Positions 11,715 through 22,679 of a stretch of DNA of 64,000 nucleotides are shown here, one piece after another. The notes under the pieces were generated by a model. The model saw nothing but the letters and a program-made list of their open reading frames with translations, was not told the origin of the DNA and made no database searches. Source of the stretch: Eupeodes corollae. Its lineage: Eukaryota; Arthropoda; Insecta; Diptera; Syrphidae. The stretch lies in contig NC_079148.1 in assembly GCF_945859685.1 (NCBI RefSeq), positions 24,129,946 to 24,193,945 on the forward strand. Reading direction: 5' to 3'. Each line of letters begins with the position of its first letter. The stretch's first letter is position 1. The position numbers were made by a program, and so were the translations under genes.

Positions 11715-11995
11715 TAAATTGGGTGGCGCAACATTCCGTTTGAGAACTAGGGCCTAGTGACTGACAACTCTCAACCATTCCTGTGTGCGGGTACTGTTGT
11801 CAGGGATGGAAGGGACCTACAGTTTTAAGCCGAATCCGAACGGCCAATTTGGGAAAACACTTTTCATGACAAGAGTTACTCTTGGATAATTTGTCAATTC
11901 CTCGCAAGAGGCAGTTCCGTTGAAAAAAAAACTTTAGTGAAATAGGCAGGGATCAAACCCAAGACCTCTCGCATGACAGTTCAACGCACTTTTTT
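11715..11995 (-). mobile_element. tRNA-derived SINE, near full length
   Basis: Read on the minus strand: a tRNA-like head (11995-11940) with AGTGCGTTGAACTGTCATGC and a B-box-like GGGTTTGATCC, then a body, then a 3' end with CGGAATGTTGCGCCACC followed by CAATTTATTT. Five partial relatives occur at 22.5, 30.2, 34.1, 48.3 and 52.5 kb. The head-only copy at 30.2 kb supplies an A-box-like TGGCTTAATAG. SINEs of this type are transcribed by RNA polymerase III and moved by a partner LINE. The 3' end here resembles the RTE-like LINE of this window. Confidence 0.8.
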
Positions 11996-12454
11996 TTTAA
12001 TTCATTTTAATTAGTTCATTCTTAAACCTATCTTAAAAACTAGGCTAATTATCTATAACTTACAAGTAACTTAATGGTCCCATACGAACACTCTAAGTTA
12101 AACTATAACACTAACTACTAATGCCTTTCGGCCCTAAGATCTATTTTACTTCAATTTAAATTTTATTTATTTTGTATTTATTAGAAAATTATAAGAAAAA
12201 ACTAATATCAAGGTCCTTTTTTATTTTTACTTAAAAACTACTAAAAATAAGGTCCTTAAAATTAAACTTAAAGCTAACTTAAACTGCCTTTTCCACCTAT
12301 AAACTACTTAAAACTAGAACAACCACAGCAGCAAATCTAACGTTTTTTGTTTTTATATTTTATTGTCTTTTTATGTTTTTTTAAATTTTTTTTTATATTT
12401 TTTTTATATTCCATTTTTTTTTTTTTTAAATTTTAATTTTTTTTTTTATTTTTT
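11996..12454. other. T-rich non-coding stretch ending in poly(T)
   Basis: AT-rich sequence without reading frames. From about 12345 it becomes long T runs, the complement of the poly(A) tail of the minus-strand LINE that begins at 12455. Confidence 0.5.
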
Positions 12455-14640
12455 TTGTGTGCCACCATGCCTATTGTACTTAAAACCCAAAACCGGCCAA
12501 GGCTTAAAACCCCATCCCGACTTCCCAATATCAAGTGCCAATTGAAGCCACCAAAACTGGTTCTCCTGCTTCACCCTATCAGTTCGGTCCCGTTCGGACA
12601 CAGCCCCACTGAACCGAAAGAGCTCTGCTCCGCCTTTTACCATGACGTCCCAAGCGTGCACTTTCAAAATACTCGTCGTTCGGATAGAACGCCCCGAAAA
12701 TTAAATTGTTGGTCGAAGACATAGCTCTTGCAATGTGACCTTGAACGAGTTTTATCACGAAATTGTTAATTCTGTTGATTTGAGCCCCGTTGTATAGAAT
12801 AAGAAGATTCGGCTGTTCTATATAAGCGAGTGCAGCGTCGTAAACACTGCCGCTCGAACACCCGAAACTTCTCCATCTGGGAAGGGGCAACGTTGAACCA
12901 CACAGGACAACCATAAACGATCATTGGCCGTATGAGGGCCATGTAGCAAATTACCTTCACTCTGGGGTCAAGCCGACTGCTAAAAAACAGCCGTTTCGTC
13001 AGAGCGAAGGCTCCTCTGGCCCTGGGCAGAGCGAATCGGCCGTATGAGGGCCATGTAGCAAATTACCTTCACTCTGGGGTCAAGCCGACTGCTAAAAAAC
13101 AGCCGTTTCGTCAGAGCGAAGGCTCCTCTGGCCCTGGGCAGAGCGAATCGGCGAACTCACCGCACCCTGTTGAAGACCATTTTTGATTGAAAATGTTGTG
13201 GTAGAAGTTACATTGCCACTTTCGACAACAAACTTTCTACCGTTAAGCATATCATAAAGTATATACAGCAAGGGCTTGCTTATGCCAAGTCTGCTCAGTT
13301 ATATGTAAAGACCCTCTAACCATACGGTGTCAAAGGCCTTTTCCAAATCAACCAGAACAGAACCTGTGCATTGTTGTTTTGATTTATTCCACTTAGTCTG
13401 AGCCCTATTAATGATCTTTTTGAAAACTTTGCTGATGCTCGGATGAAGACTTATCGACAGAAGATTTAACGGATTGGAGTTGTCCTTTCCCTTTTTCGGG
13501 AGAGGATGAACCACAGCGGTCTTCCAATGCATTGAATAATATGCATTATTCAGTGCATTGTTGAAGAATGTGGTGTAAATGCCAATTGCTTCCATCGACA
13601 CCTGCTGACTTTTTATTTTTTCTGGAATTGAAGATGAGCTGAAGCTCAACCTTCGTCACTAACAAGGGACTTGGTCCCGTTTGCTCGGCGATTATGGCAT
13701 TTGCCAAGGAATCTTCATTGAACCGCATGAAACCGCGGTTCTCAGATCGCCATTGTGTTATATCATTTCGAACGTAAAAGTGATTAAGTAGGGCTCTGTT
13801 TTCCAGGTTGTGGTTGGGGCGAATGCTAACATTCACCTTGTACACTTGCTGGAAAGCAGCTCCCACCGCCTTCACTTTTTCCTTTGCGCTGTCCTGAGTA
13901 CGTCTCTGTTCTCATCAGTTCTTTGGAGTTGCAGACTCGAAAGGTCATTGCCGTTCTTTTTCCTGAGTACCTTGTTGATTTTGGGGAACATACTAGGGTC
14001 ATGGGAATTAACTGACCGGATCTTGCGGTCCCAGTACTTATTAATTGATAACCTGTAGTTCTCCTTAATCAACAGATTGACATTTTTTATTGACGACTTC
14101 AGTGTCCTAACCTCCGAGTCGTGTGGGTCTGTAAGTCGTCTGTACAAGTTTTTGAGTCTTGTAAGCTTCCGCAGTGATCACTGTCGTACTCGACTGTCTG
14201 TAAGCAGTTTCGAGGGTGATTACCTGCTTTGTCTGTTACTGTCAGTCTGGTGTCGTACAGCAAAAGATCCAGGAAGGAGCCGCTTCTTCGATACGATGGC
14301 TTTTCAGTAGCCAGCATATTCAACGCTGTAAAGATTCATCAAATTAAAAAGATGATTACCTCTGGGATTACTATGTTGATTTCCCCAATCACCGGCCAAG
14401 ATGAAATAGTTTTCTTCCAAGCTCAGTTTAAGTTCCCTAAAAAAATCTCGAGTTCTGAAGCAAAGTAAGTAACCTGCGGAGCTCCAGCCGCAATCATATG
14501 CATCCACTTCCCTTGAGTGAGAGATATGCATACAACGCAAACTTCTAGCGTCTTGAGCTTTCGCAATTCATTGTTGTATATGACTTTATAATTAATGACT
14601 TTTCGTATAAAGAGAGCGACAGCGCCCAATCGAGTGGAGT
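12455..14640 (-). mobile_element. Jockey-like LINE, broken, with poly(A) tail
   Basis: Read from 14640 down: an AP-endonuclease remnant (GAVALFIRKVINYKV, NYFILAGDWGN for the usual GDFN), then LYRRLTDPHDSEVRTLK and ENYRLSINKYWDRKI. The linker follows (KVKAVGAAFQQVYKVN, RSENRGFMRFNEDSLA), then RT: NKKSAGVDG, HWKTAVVHPLPKKGKDNSNP, TGSVLVDLEKAFDTVWLEGL. The block with YADD is deleted: sequence near 13160 reads NGLQQG-like and then joins the C-terminal tail (MALIRPMIVYGCPVWFN). Several frame shifts and stops. No RNase H domain. The 3' side ends in the T-rich tract at 12345-12455, a reverse-complement poly(A). The clade is inferred from memory of related fly elements. Confidence 0.85.
12926..13149. 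repeat. Exact 112-bp tandem duplication
   Basis: Bases 12926-13037 are repeated head-to-tail at 13038-13149. Both units begin GGCCGTATGAGGGCCATGTA and end AGAGCGAATC, and I see no mismatch by eye. The duplication lies in the C-terminal coding part of the Jockey-like LINE. Confidence 0.9.
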
Positions 14641-14784
14641 CGGGCCGATATTGTAATTTGTATGAGTCAGTTTATGTTTGTGGTTTGGCTTAGTTTCGCA
14701 TGCATGCCACGTGTACAACAAAAAAATAAAAATAATACATTTATGTTGCGAAAAAACTCGTGATGGAACATGGAATGGAATTAG

Positions 14785-15545
14785 TTAAGGCAAATCACAA
14801 GAATTTATTTTGTTATCAATAATATCCTTTATAAACAAAACACTTTGGACTTGTCTCCGACATTTAAGCGTTTTGAAGGAAATAAGAGCACACCTTGATT
14901 TATAATTTGGTAAAGACCCAACCCAGTTAAGCTTTCGAAGTGCATAATAAGTGAATCTTTTCTGAACTCTTTCTATTCTCAAATTATTATTTTCATATAA
15001 AGGAGACAAGACGATACAGCAACATTCTAAAAAACAGGAGGTAAATTATTTATAAAAATTATAAAAAGAAGTGGACCCAAATGACTACCTTGTGGAAGAC
15101 CCGACACCATGCTATAAGCTTTAAAACACAATCATCTATTTAAACAGCTTGTTTTCAGAAATCTAACCATTGTAAAAATGAAACGTTCAATCATAACATT
15201 TTAAACTTTTGTAGGAGAAGACCATGATGCACTCGGTCAAAGGGTTTAACAAAATCAGTATACAGGGTATCAACTTCTCTACCCTTTTCTACTGATTACA
15301 ACAATAATTTGCAAATAAACTTAAATTAGTAGACGTTGACAAAACCATACTGTTTTTGAGACAAGAAGTTCTTGACAGCAAAATAAAGTCTTTGGTTGAC
15401 CTTTTTTTCAAAAAGTTGGGGAATAACTGGAAGTTTTGATATTGGTCTATAGTTCTTCACTAAGTGCTTAAGACCACTCTTATAAATGGGATCTATTAAA
15501 GATATTTTCCATTCATTCAATTTATTATGATGAATAAAATGCAAA
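14785..15545 (-). mobile_element. LINE fragment (RT and C-terminal part)
   Basis: On the minus strand 15544-15326 encodes RT finger motifs (WKISLIDPIYKSG, NYRPISKLPVIPQLFEKKV, FLSQKQYGF). At 15290-15050 broken frames still show FVKPFDRVHHGLLLQKFK-like sequence. At 15009-14785 the C-terminal end is clear: NNNLRIERVQKRFTYYALRK, then LPNYKSRCALISFKTLKCRR and VLFIKDIIDNKI. It belongs to a different family from the LINE at 12.5-14.6 kb. It is truncated at the 5' side and interrupted by stops. Confidence 0.8.
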
Positions 15546-15559
15546 TTATAGGAAGATCA

Positions 15560-18300
15560 AAATTTTGACAGGTTCAAATCAATAAAGATCGGTTTACTTA
15601 ATTGTTTAATGCGTTTTTTGGCAATTCGGTTTTTTTCATTGATGAACAAGTGTGAAATTGGGTAAAGTGTTAACTGACATCATATTTTTGGTAGTCAAAT
15701 TGACTATTACCGAGTTTTTCGTATGTGTGAGATAATTCAACTCAATTCAATTCAGTTCAACAACTTTAGAAAAGAATTTTCAAAATTGAATTGATATGGT
15801 GAAATTTTAAATTAATTTCTACAAAATATTTAAATAAAAGTATCAAATTGCCTTTGTTAGAATAACATTCTTAACTTTCTTGTTTTTTTTTTCGAATTTC
15901 GTAAGCTTTGTCAGTCACAAGAAAAGCTTAATAAGAAGCGTCTGGTAGCTCTTTTCAGAATAAACATATTTGTTTGTAAATGACTATCACATTTTTTTGT
16001 GACTGATACATCAAATTCAATAATAGTTCAAACAATCACCACACCAGATTTCTTTTTTGAAAAACAAGAAAAAAATGTTTAAAATTTGGAATTAAAAACC
16101 AAAAGCTAGAGAGCAAAATGGAAATTACGATGTTCTGCCCCTGCAACCCTACTGCTTGGTTTAGGGTTTCAGATACGTGTGAAGTTGACTGTTGCTAATG
16201 TTGTTTCCAGAAATTTGTATTCCATTAACTTTCAACTTACAGTTTTCGGGTTACCATGTTGAAAGCAATCAATTTGCTCGCAACCGTCAGAACTGTTGAT
16301 CAGTTAGATTTTAGAAATTTACCTTTTATTCCTTAACTTATCCAAAAACATCAAATATATTCCATTGCAAAAATTGTGTATATTCAATAACTAGAAAAAG
16401 TTGGCTTGATATATCGGATCCAACCATTCACAGAATATCAGACTATTCTCAAAGTGTTCTACTATTTTATAAGCTTATTTTATTAAGTACGAGAACTAGG
16501 ACACGAAAAACGATATTTTTATATTTGTTCTCGTTCAAATTTCATATTTTAGAATCCTTCAAAATTAAATGACAATCTTTATTCTATGTTAAGGTTTTCT
16601 TGGTTTCAAATTTTAACCTTAAACGCCAACTTACCTATGTGTAGCTCAGATAATAATACATCACAATCACGTGAATTTATGCATAGATTTCAGTCCCACT
16701 GCTGATTCTGTTCTATTCTTTGTAAATAAAATAACTATCTGTGTTGTTATGTAGACATATCCATCTATAAACATTTAAGAGCAGTATTTTGTCAAGATTA
16801 AATACACAACTTCCATACTTCTAGTTTCTAGACAAATGTAAACAAAAAATTGCTAAACCAGTTCTATAATTTAATTTCATGCATGCCTCTGGAATCAAAT
16901 AAATTGCAGATTAAAAAAAAATCTAGAAGAAGTTGGATTGCGTAAGTTTTTAACATACCTACTTGGATATGAATAGATCCACATTCCGCGAGAAGGTGGA
17001 ATGTACACATTTAAATTTTACTCTTTAAAAAGTGGCATATGTACTTATGTGATAAAATTGATAACTTTTATGTGACTTTCTTTTAGATAAATATGAATAA
17101 ACTTTGTTTTCTAAATCATCCAAGTGTAAATTTTTTCCATAATTATAATTTTTTCTGCTGCTTAATTGTGCTTTTAAAGGAAATCTTTTTTTTAAACAAA
17201 AATGTACAAATGCGGTTGTCGGTTTCAATAATGAGAACATACAACAATCTTCGGAATTTATCGAAATTCCAATAAGTCAATAGATAGACAGTAATAATAA
17301 TTGTTATAATCAATATACTATGTACATGTTCATATGTAGACAGCGATCTAACAATAGTCTCACATCTTCATCTTTGAGAGATTTGTAATTACAGCATAAC
17401 TTTCTTTTTTCAAACCATTCTCCAACCACGGGATATGTGTACCTACATATGAGAGGAACACTAAAGCCATTTAGACTTAGTAAAACCACACAGAAGAGGA
17501 TACATCACATGAATGAACTAACCAGTTATCCATGGTCGGATTTGAAATTATTTTAGGGCGCTTGTTGATAATTTAAACAAATTATAAATAACGGTTATCA
17601 AATGATTCTACTACATTTTTTTGAATTCAATGAACGTTTGTTGTGTCACTTGTTTTAGGGACTGTCTGTTTCTCGTCCAGATAATTAGTTTTACAGTAGT
17701 TTTAACTTTACCGTCAGGTGGATAAACAATAGAATTTAAAAGGCAGTCCCAGGAATATTCGCATTATGCGATTCTTTTTACCTAATTAAAAAAAATAAAA
17801 CAATTGTGTCAAATTCTTGATCCTCGTTATCAATTATTTACGTCACCAAAACTTAAAATTACTCAACCAGGAAACTTCTTACGCAATAAAAACATACTGT
17901 TTCGTGGTGTATTGCTTGTTGTTCCGTTTTGTTGGAACCACATATGGCAGTTACGATCTTTTATTACCGATCAAAAAGTTTGGTACAACTTTTAAATTGA
18001 TACGAACGTCAGTACATCGTTAAATTTGGTTAAACATTTTCGACCGAGCGGACCAACGCTTCCTCTCTTAAAATGTCTTCACAATTTTGCCGATTGAATT
18101 AAAGCCGGTCGATCATAATCATTGCTTCTTTTGTTACATTTGTAAGTGTTTGGATTTTTTTTTCTTTTAAATTCAATAAAATCAAATCGTGAAACATCAA
18201 ATTCGGTGTCACTTTTAGCCGAAATTTGTATACTACGTACAGAGGGAAAATTTCAACACATTTTGTGGTTGCATTAAAAGCCAATCAGAATGGCTTAAGC
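15560..18300. other. Intergenic, no gene seen
   Basis: About 2.7 kb of AT-rich DNA. Short random reading frames only. No splice-linked exons, transposase motifs or repeat ends that I can support. Confidence 0.4.
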
Positions 18301-18324
18301 TCAGTGAATGCCCGCATTTTCGGG

Positions 18325-18844
18325 CATGTTCAGAAAACATAAGGGACTTCATTCGCAATGAACTGCATTCTTTGAACGTTAAATTTTGACCAAGTTTTTC
18401 AAGTGTCGTAAATTTCAAACACAGAACCTTACTTCGCAAACCTTTACCTTATGTTGATTGTGCAAAAACTACCAAGAACATTATTGTCTACAAACCACTC
18501 CTCAGGCAAGCTATAAGTTCAACAAAATTTATATTTTGTATTGTAAAGATATATTAATTATTTCTTTTCCAATTTGACAAGAAACTCTTTTACTCAAAAC
18601 ATCAAATAGAATTGTGCATAAAATAAATAAACCATAAAGTGATAAAGTACAAATCCCAGTTGAATGAAAAAACATTATCAATTGCCATTTTGACTTGATA
18701 TTTAGGGGATATTTTTCCTGACTAAATTTCCAGTCAACTTTCCAATAAAGTAGCTTTGATTGGAAACCAATTTTTTGACAGCTGATAAATACAAATACTA
18801 GAAACCTGTGTAACTTTCAAATCCCTTATGTTGCTTACACCTGC
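18325..18844 (+). mobile_element. MITE, first of a head-to-tail pair
   Basis: Left end CATGTTCAGAAAACATAAGG, right end AAATCCCTTATGT..ACCTG. These are inverted repeats of each other and of the ends of the next element. There is no coding capacity. Internal sequence is alignable with 18856-19338 over its length (shared words: GCAAAAACTACCAA, AAATAAATAAACCATA). Immediately left is a small palindrome, ATGCCCG..CGGGCAT (18308-18327). Confidence 0.7.
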
Positions 18845-18855
18845 CCATTATTGGG

Positions 18856-19338
18856 CAGGTTCAGAAAATGTAAGGGACTTCATTTGCAATCAACTTAGTT
18901 CTTTAAACGTAAATTTTTCCAAAGGCAATTACTTAGTTTTACAAGTTTCATGAATTTCAAATTTAGAACTTAACTTCTCAAACCTCTACTTTAAGATCAT
19001 AGTACAAAAACTACCAAAAACACTATTGTGTACAAAACACACCTCAGACAATCTACCAGTCCACCACGATTTGTGCTGTAAGGAAATTATAGTTACTTCT
19101 TTTCGAAATTGAAAAGGAAACCTTTTACAGAAAGCATTAAATGAAGTTGTGCAGAAAATAAATAAATCATAGAGTAACAAAGTTCCGCTTTCAGTCAGAG
19201 AGAAAAAATTTGATCAACTGTCATTCCAGTTTACTTTCCATTAAAGTTGCCTTAATTGGAAGGTTAGATTTTGGCAGCTCGCCAATCAGGTACTAGAATC
19301 TTGCCTTACTTTCAAGTCCCTTATGTCATCTGAACCTG
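18856..19338 (+). mobile_element. MITE, second of a head-to-tail pair
   Basis: Left end CAGGTTCAGAAAATGTAAGG and right end CCCTTATGTCATCTGAACCTG. The reverse complement of the right end is CAGGTTCAGATGACATAAGG, so the terminal inverted repeat is about 20 bp with two or three mismatches. Length is 483 bp, non-coding. The junction with the first copy is a perfect 8-bp palindrome arm pair, ACCTGCCC and GGGCAGGT (18839-18860), with ATTATT between. The superfamily is not evident from the sequence. Confidence 0.75.
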
Positions 19339-19339
19339 A

Positions 19340-20690
19340 AAATTAACAAACATTCAACTTATATTTACATTACAAATGTAAGTTGAGTTTGACAGGTTTT
19401 AAATGCCTCCTCTTGAAAATGGAATATTGTACTTACCAAAAAAAAAAAAAAACAATTAAAGCACCCAAGTAATTAAAGATACATAACTTACTTCGTGTTG
19501 GGTTTAGTAAAAACGTTGAATGTTTCGAGTTCACCAACTACAACTAAAATCAAAATATTAACCCTTTTCTTCCGAACCCAGTCCCAATTTTTATTACAGC
19601 TCATGCATTTTATTTATTTCATTCTGGTTCAGATAAATCCACGAAAAGTAAAGTTTTTAAAAGGTAAACAACTTTGAAATGGAATAAATCAAAGATAATT
19701 TTGTAAATGGAAATTTCTGGCATTATAATTTGTATATGATCTCTGTCATATGACTGCCACAGTTTGGATATAGTCTTTTCTGGAGTCCAATTTTTCAATG
19801 TCTTTGGTCATATATCAACAATAATGCGCGAATGTTGTCCCCTAAATCCTCAAACGTTTCGTGCTAATCGGGTTAAACTAGCTTCACACAAAAAGTGTTT
19901 ATTATAACACGACGTATTCATTTAAACAAAACCAAATTGTTATCAACACCAATCTTTGGCTCAGAATAGAATGATTTTTAAATTTAATTTGCATAATTTG
20001 AAAGCGTTGTTCATGATGAAATGACAAACCAATCTTAAAATAAATAAAATGACAGCTGAAAAAATGAACGCCAGTTGATATGTGTTGACTTTTGACATTT
20101 GACCTTACATCATCCGTTATACAAACTTTTAAAAACAAAGTTTAATTTAAATAAATTCGTTTTTTAAATAATAAATAAATAGTACCTACGTTTCTTATAA
20201 AATTTACTACCTATATGAAGTTGAATAAGTTCATTTGAGTATGAAAAGCATTTGTTTTAAATACATTTTAAATTCAACATGTTTATAATATAAATACATC
20301 TTTTAAAGTCGGGAACGTTTACGTGCCATGTATATTTATAAAAATTTTTAAAAAACCAATAAATAAACTGTGAACAAACTAGTCTTGATATCTATAATGC
20401 TTTGCTTATTAAAAATATAAAATTATTAGGATCTCTTGAAAAATGTAAAAATAGACTTTTACCACTTTGTAAAAGGCTAAATTGACATTTGGCACTACAA
20501 ATGGCAGTTGAATTTGACAGGTGTAAAATACGAGCACTTTAAACCACGACAGGTGGTGTTGGATAGGTGGATTTTTAGATACCTTGTTGACCGAGTTGGG
20601 TAGCTGTATTGAGATAGCTGTCAAAAAATAAAAACAACTTTCAGCTGTTCACAAAAAGCAGAGAAACATTTAAGCGTAGAAGTCAAAATT
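19340..20690. other. Intergenic, no gene seen
   Basis: AT-rich sequence with short random frames. From about 20500 there may be terminal or upstream sequence of the Harbinger-like element, but I could not define an end. Confidence 0.35.
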
Positions 20691-20709
20691 GTTGTAAGAA
20701 AAACATTTA

Positions 20710-21785
20710 ATGGATAGTTTAACTGATTCGTCGGACGATGATGAATTGATAGGTGCGTAACAATTTAATAAATAAGGGATAACCTTAATCTGTAATCTAT
20801 GTTAAATTTCCTCTTATCTCAATTGATAACTTACCTGCGAAATATACGATTTTAAACGATTTACGTTTAACAGAAAACTATCCTAACAGAAACGAGAACT
20901 ATTATGAAGTGACAATACCTAGATATATGCCCATGTTCGAACTGTCAGAACTGAAGAATCATACATTTTTATTTTGTTTCTGAAGTAAAATGTTTGCTGT
21001 TTTGAAGATGGATGCAATATTATTATCAATTTTAAGTGAAAAAAGGAAGAAGAATTCAAGAGATAAAATAAGAAAGAAAAAAATATACTGGATTTGCTGA
21101 CACATTTTATGTGTGTGAAAATTATGTAGAATTGTTCTGATAAATTAAGTTATTTTAGTTAAAGCAAATTTTTATATGTTCTAAGAGAAATAGAACTTTT
21201 TATAATACCTTCTTCAATTCAAAACTTGCTGCAACCCTCCAAATTCCTAGCAAAAGGAAGCTTTCAAAGATCAATTCACAAAATTAAAAAATGTGATTTG
21301 AATGCGTTCGAAAAATGGAACAAACCGAAATACAGAACATCCATTTGCATGTTCGAAAATCCAATTCACGATAACGAATTGTGGGACACCCAAATTCACT
21401 TTCGCAAAGTGTATTCCCAATAAGTGAAATGCAGAACATGGGCAATAGTTTGGAAGAATTTCGATCTCATTTCCAAATGAGCAGAAGTTGCTTTGCGATA
21501 AGATTTTGAGTTGGTTTGTTCACAGTAGATAGAGTTTTAGATGGTGGGACCAACGGAAGAACTTTTGTGGCATGATATATCCGTTTGGTTATGCTTTAAG
21601 AACCAGCGACATTTATTTATAAAATCACATCATCAATATCGCTTTATCAAAATAAGCATTCCGAGAAAAATCTGGAGACTGTATTCCAGGAGTTGTTGGC
21701 GCAATTGACGGTTGCCATACACAAATAAAACAACCTTTACGAAACCCTGTTAATTATTATAACCGAAAAAATACTCCCACCCATA
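20710..21785 (+). pseudogene. PIF/Harbinger transposase remnant
   Basis: A short acidic first exon, MDSLTDSSDDDELI (20710-20752), is followed by a donor-like GTGCGT. Harbinger-type transposases often begin with such an acidic leader and carry an early intron. Further on, NYPNRNENYYEVTIPRYMP lies at 20880-20940. Around 21665-21770 comes FREKSGDCIPGVVGAIDGCH, then PLRNPVNYYNRKN. The VGAIDGCH block holds the first catalytic Asp of the family's DDE triad. Frames are broken and everything after the YNRKN block is missing. No target duplication or terminal repeats found. Confidence 0.75.
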
Positions 21786-21844
21786 GTAAAAAAAATCATA
21801 GAATTACCTTCTAAAATTTGGAGGCAAATAGCTTCTTCATCGTT

Positions 21845-21930
21845 TATTATGTTTATAACATCCCCAAATACAACTTCAACTAACATTTTGTATCTTTTTG
21901 TTTGCCAACAAATACAAAAACTTGAAATTA
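21845..21930 (-). pseudogene. Possible first exon of a second Harbinger-like copy
   Basis: On the minus strand, MLVEVVFGDVINIINDEEAI followed by CLQILE ends at a donor-like GGTAATTC. Length and acidic character fit an N-terminal leader exon of a Harbinger-type transposase in opposite orientation to the remnant at 20.7-21.8 kb. It could equally be chance. Confidence 0.25.
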
Positions 21931-22155
21931 ATTTTCAAGTTTTTTGAAATTCAACCATGTGTCGAATCAGCTGTTCTGTCAGATACCTACATACCCCAGA
22001 ATTTCTTGGATACCTTTGGATTCCTTTTTTGACCAGCTGTTATTTTACACACAAAAAAGGTGTCTGGATACCCTATCTGTCTGAGATTGAACGCAGCCAT
22101 TCGAACACAATTAACAATTGGGAAACAGCTAGATGGAAATTTACACATACGTATT

Positions 22156-22494
22156 GGGTTTTCCATAGGTAAAGTAAATCAATTTATTTTTGATCTAGAT
22201 CTGTCTTCTGTTCTTCTGTTTTTGCATTCTATGGGACAAAATAAATTGATTTGTTTTTGATTTAAGATCAAATTTTTCTTTAGATTTACCCCTCTTGGCA
22301 CTAATGTTAATATTGTTATAAATATTATATCTAAAAAATTTGACAGCTGCACCGCACTCTTTATGACGTAAACAAAGTTACACTAATACAATGACAAACA
22401 AGAAAAATCAATCACAATCCTGCTCCATGTGCCACGAAAAACTAAAAAATAATCTATTTTTAAAGGATATCTGAATTTACCCATGGAAAACCCC
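22156..22494. mobile_element. MITE with GGGTTTTCCATGGGTAAA ends
   Basis: 339 bp. Left end GGGTTTTCCATAGGTAAAG, right end TTTACCCATGGAAAACCCC, an inverted repeat of about 18 bp. ATT stands on both flanks and may be a 3-bp target duplication. Internal landmarks TTTTTGATCTAGATCTGTC, TTTTGCATTCTATGG and TTTGATTTAAGATCAAATTT recur in the larger element at 30797-32490. The ATTTGACAGCTGCACCGC word near 22338 also recurs there (32370). It is therefore a deletion derivative of that element. Confidence 0.75.
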
Positions 22495-22540
22495 ATTAAA
22501 GTACCCGAAATGTATGCAATTTGTAAATTAAAAAAAAATA

Positions 22541-22672
22541 AATTGGGTTGCGCAACAGTCCGTTGTGGCCCAAGGCCTAGTGACTTACAACTCGCAACCA
22601 TTCCTGTGAGCGAGTACAGTTGTCAGGAATGGAAGGGACCTACAATTTAAGGCCGAATCCGAGCGGCTTTTT
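22541..22672 (-). mobile_element. SINE, 3' part only
   Basis: Same family as the copy at 11.7 kb; the tRNA-like head is missing. Its 3' end reads CGGACTGTTGCGCAACC on the minus strand (22546-22562). The body matches up to CCGAATCCGAGCGGC near 22665. Confidence 0.8.
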
Positions 22673-22679
22673 AAATACC

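Noticed and set aside
12363..12545. Phe-rich frame
   Set aside because: Product of the poly(T) tract at the LINE's tail.
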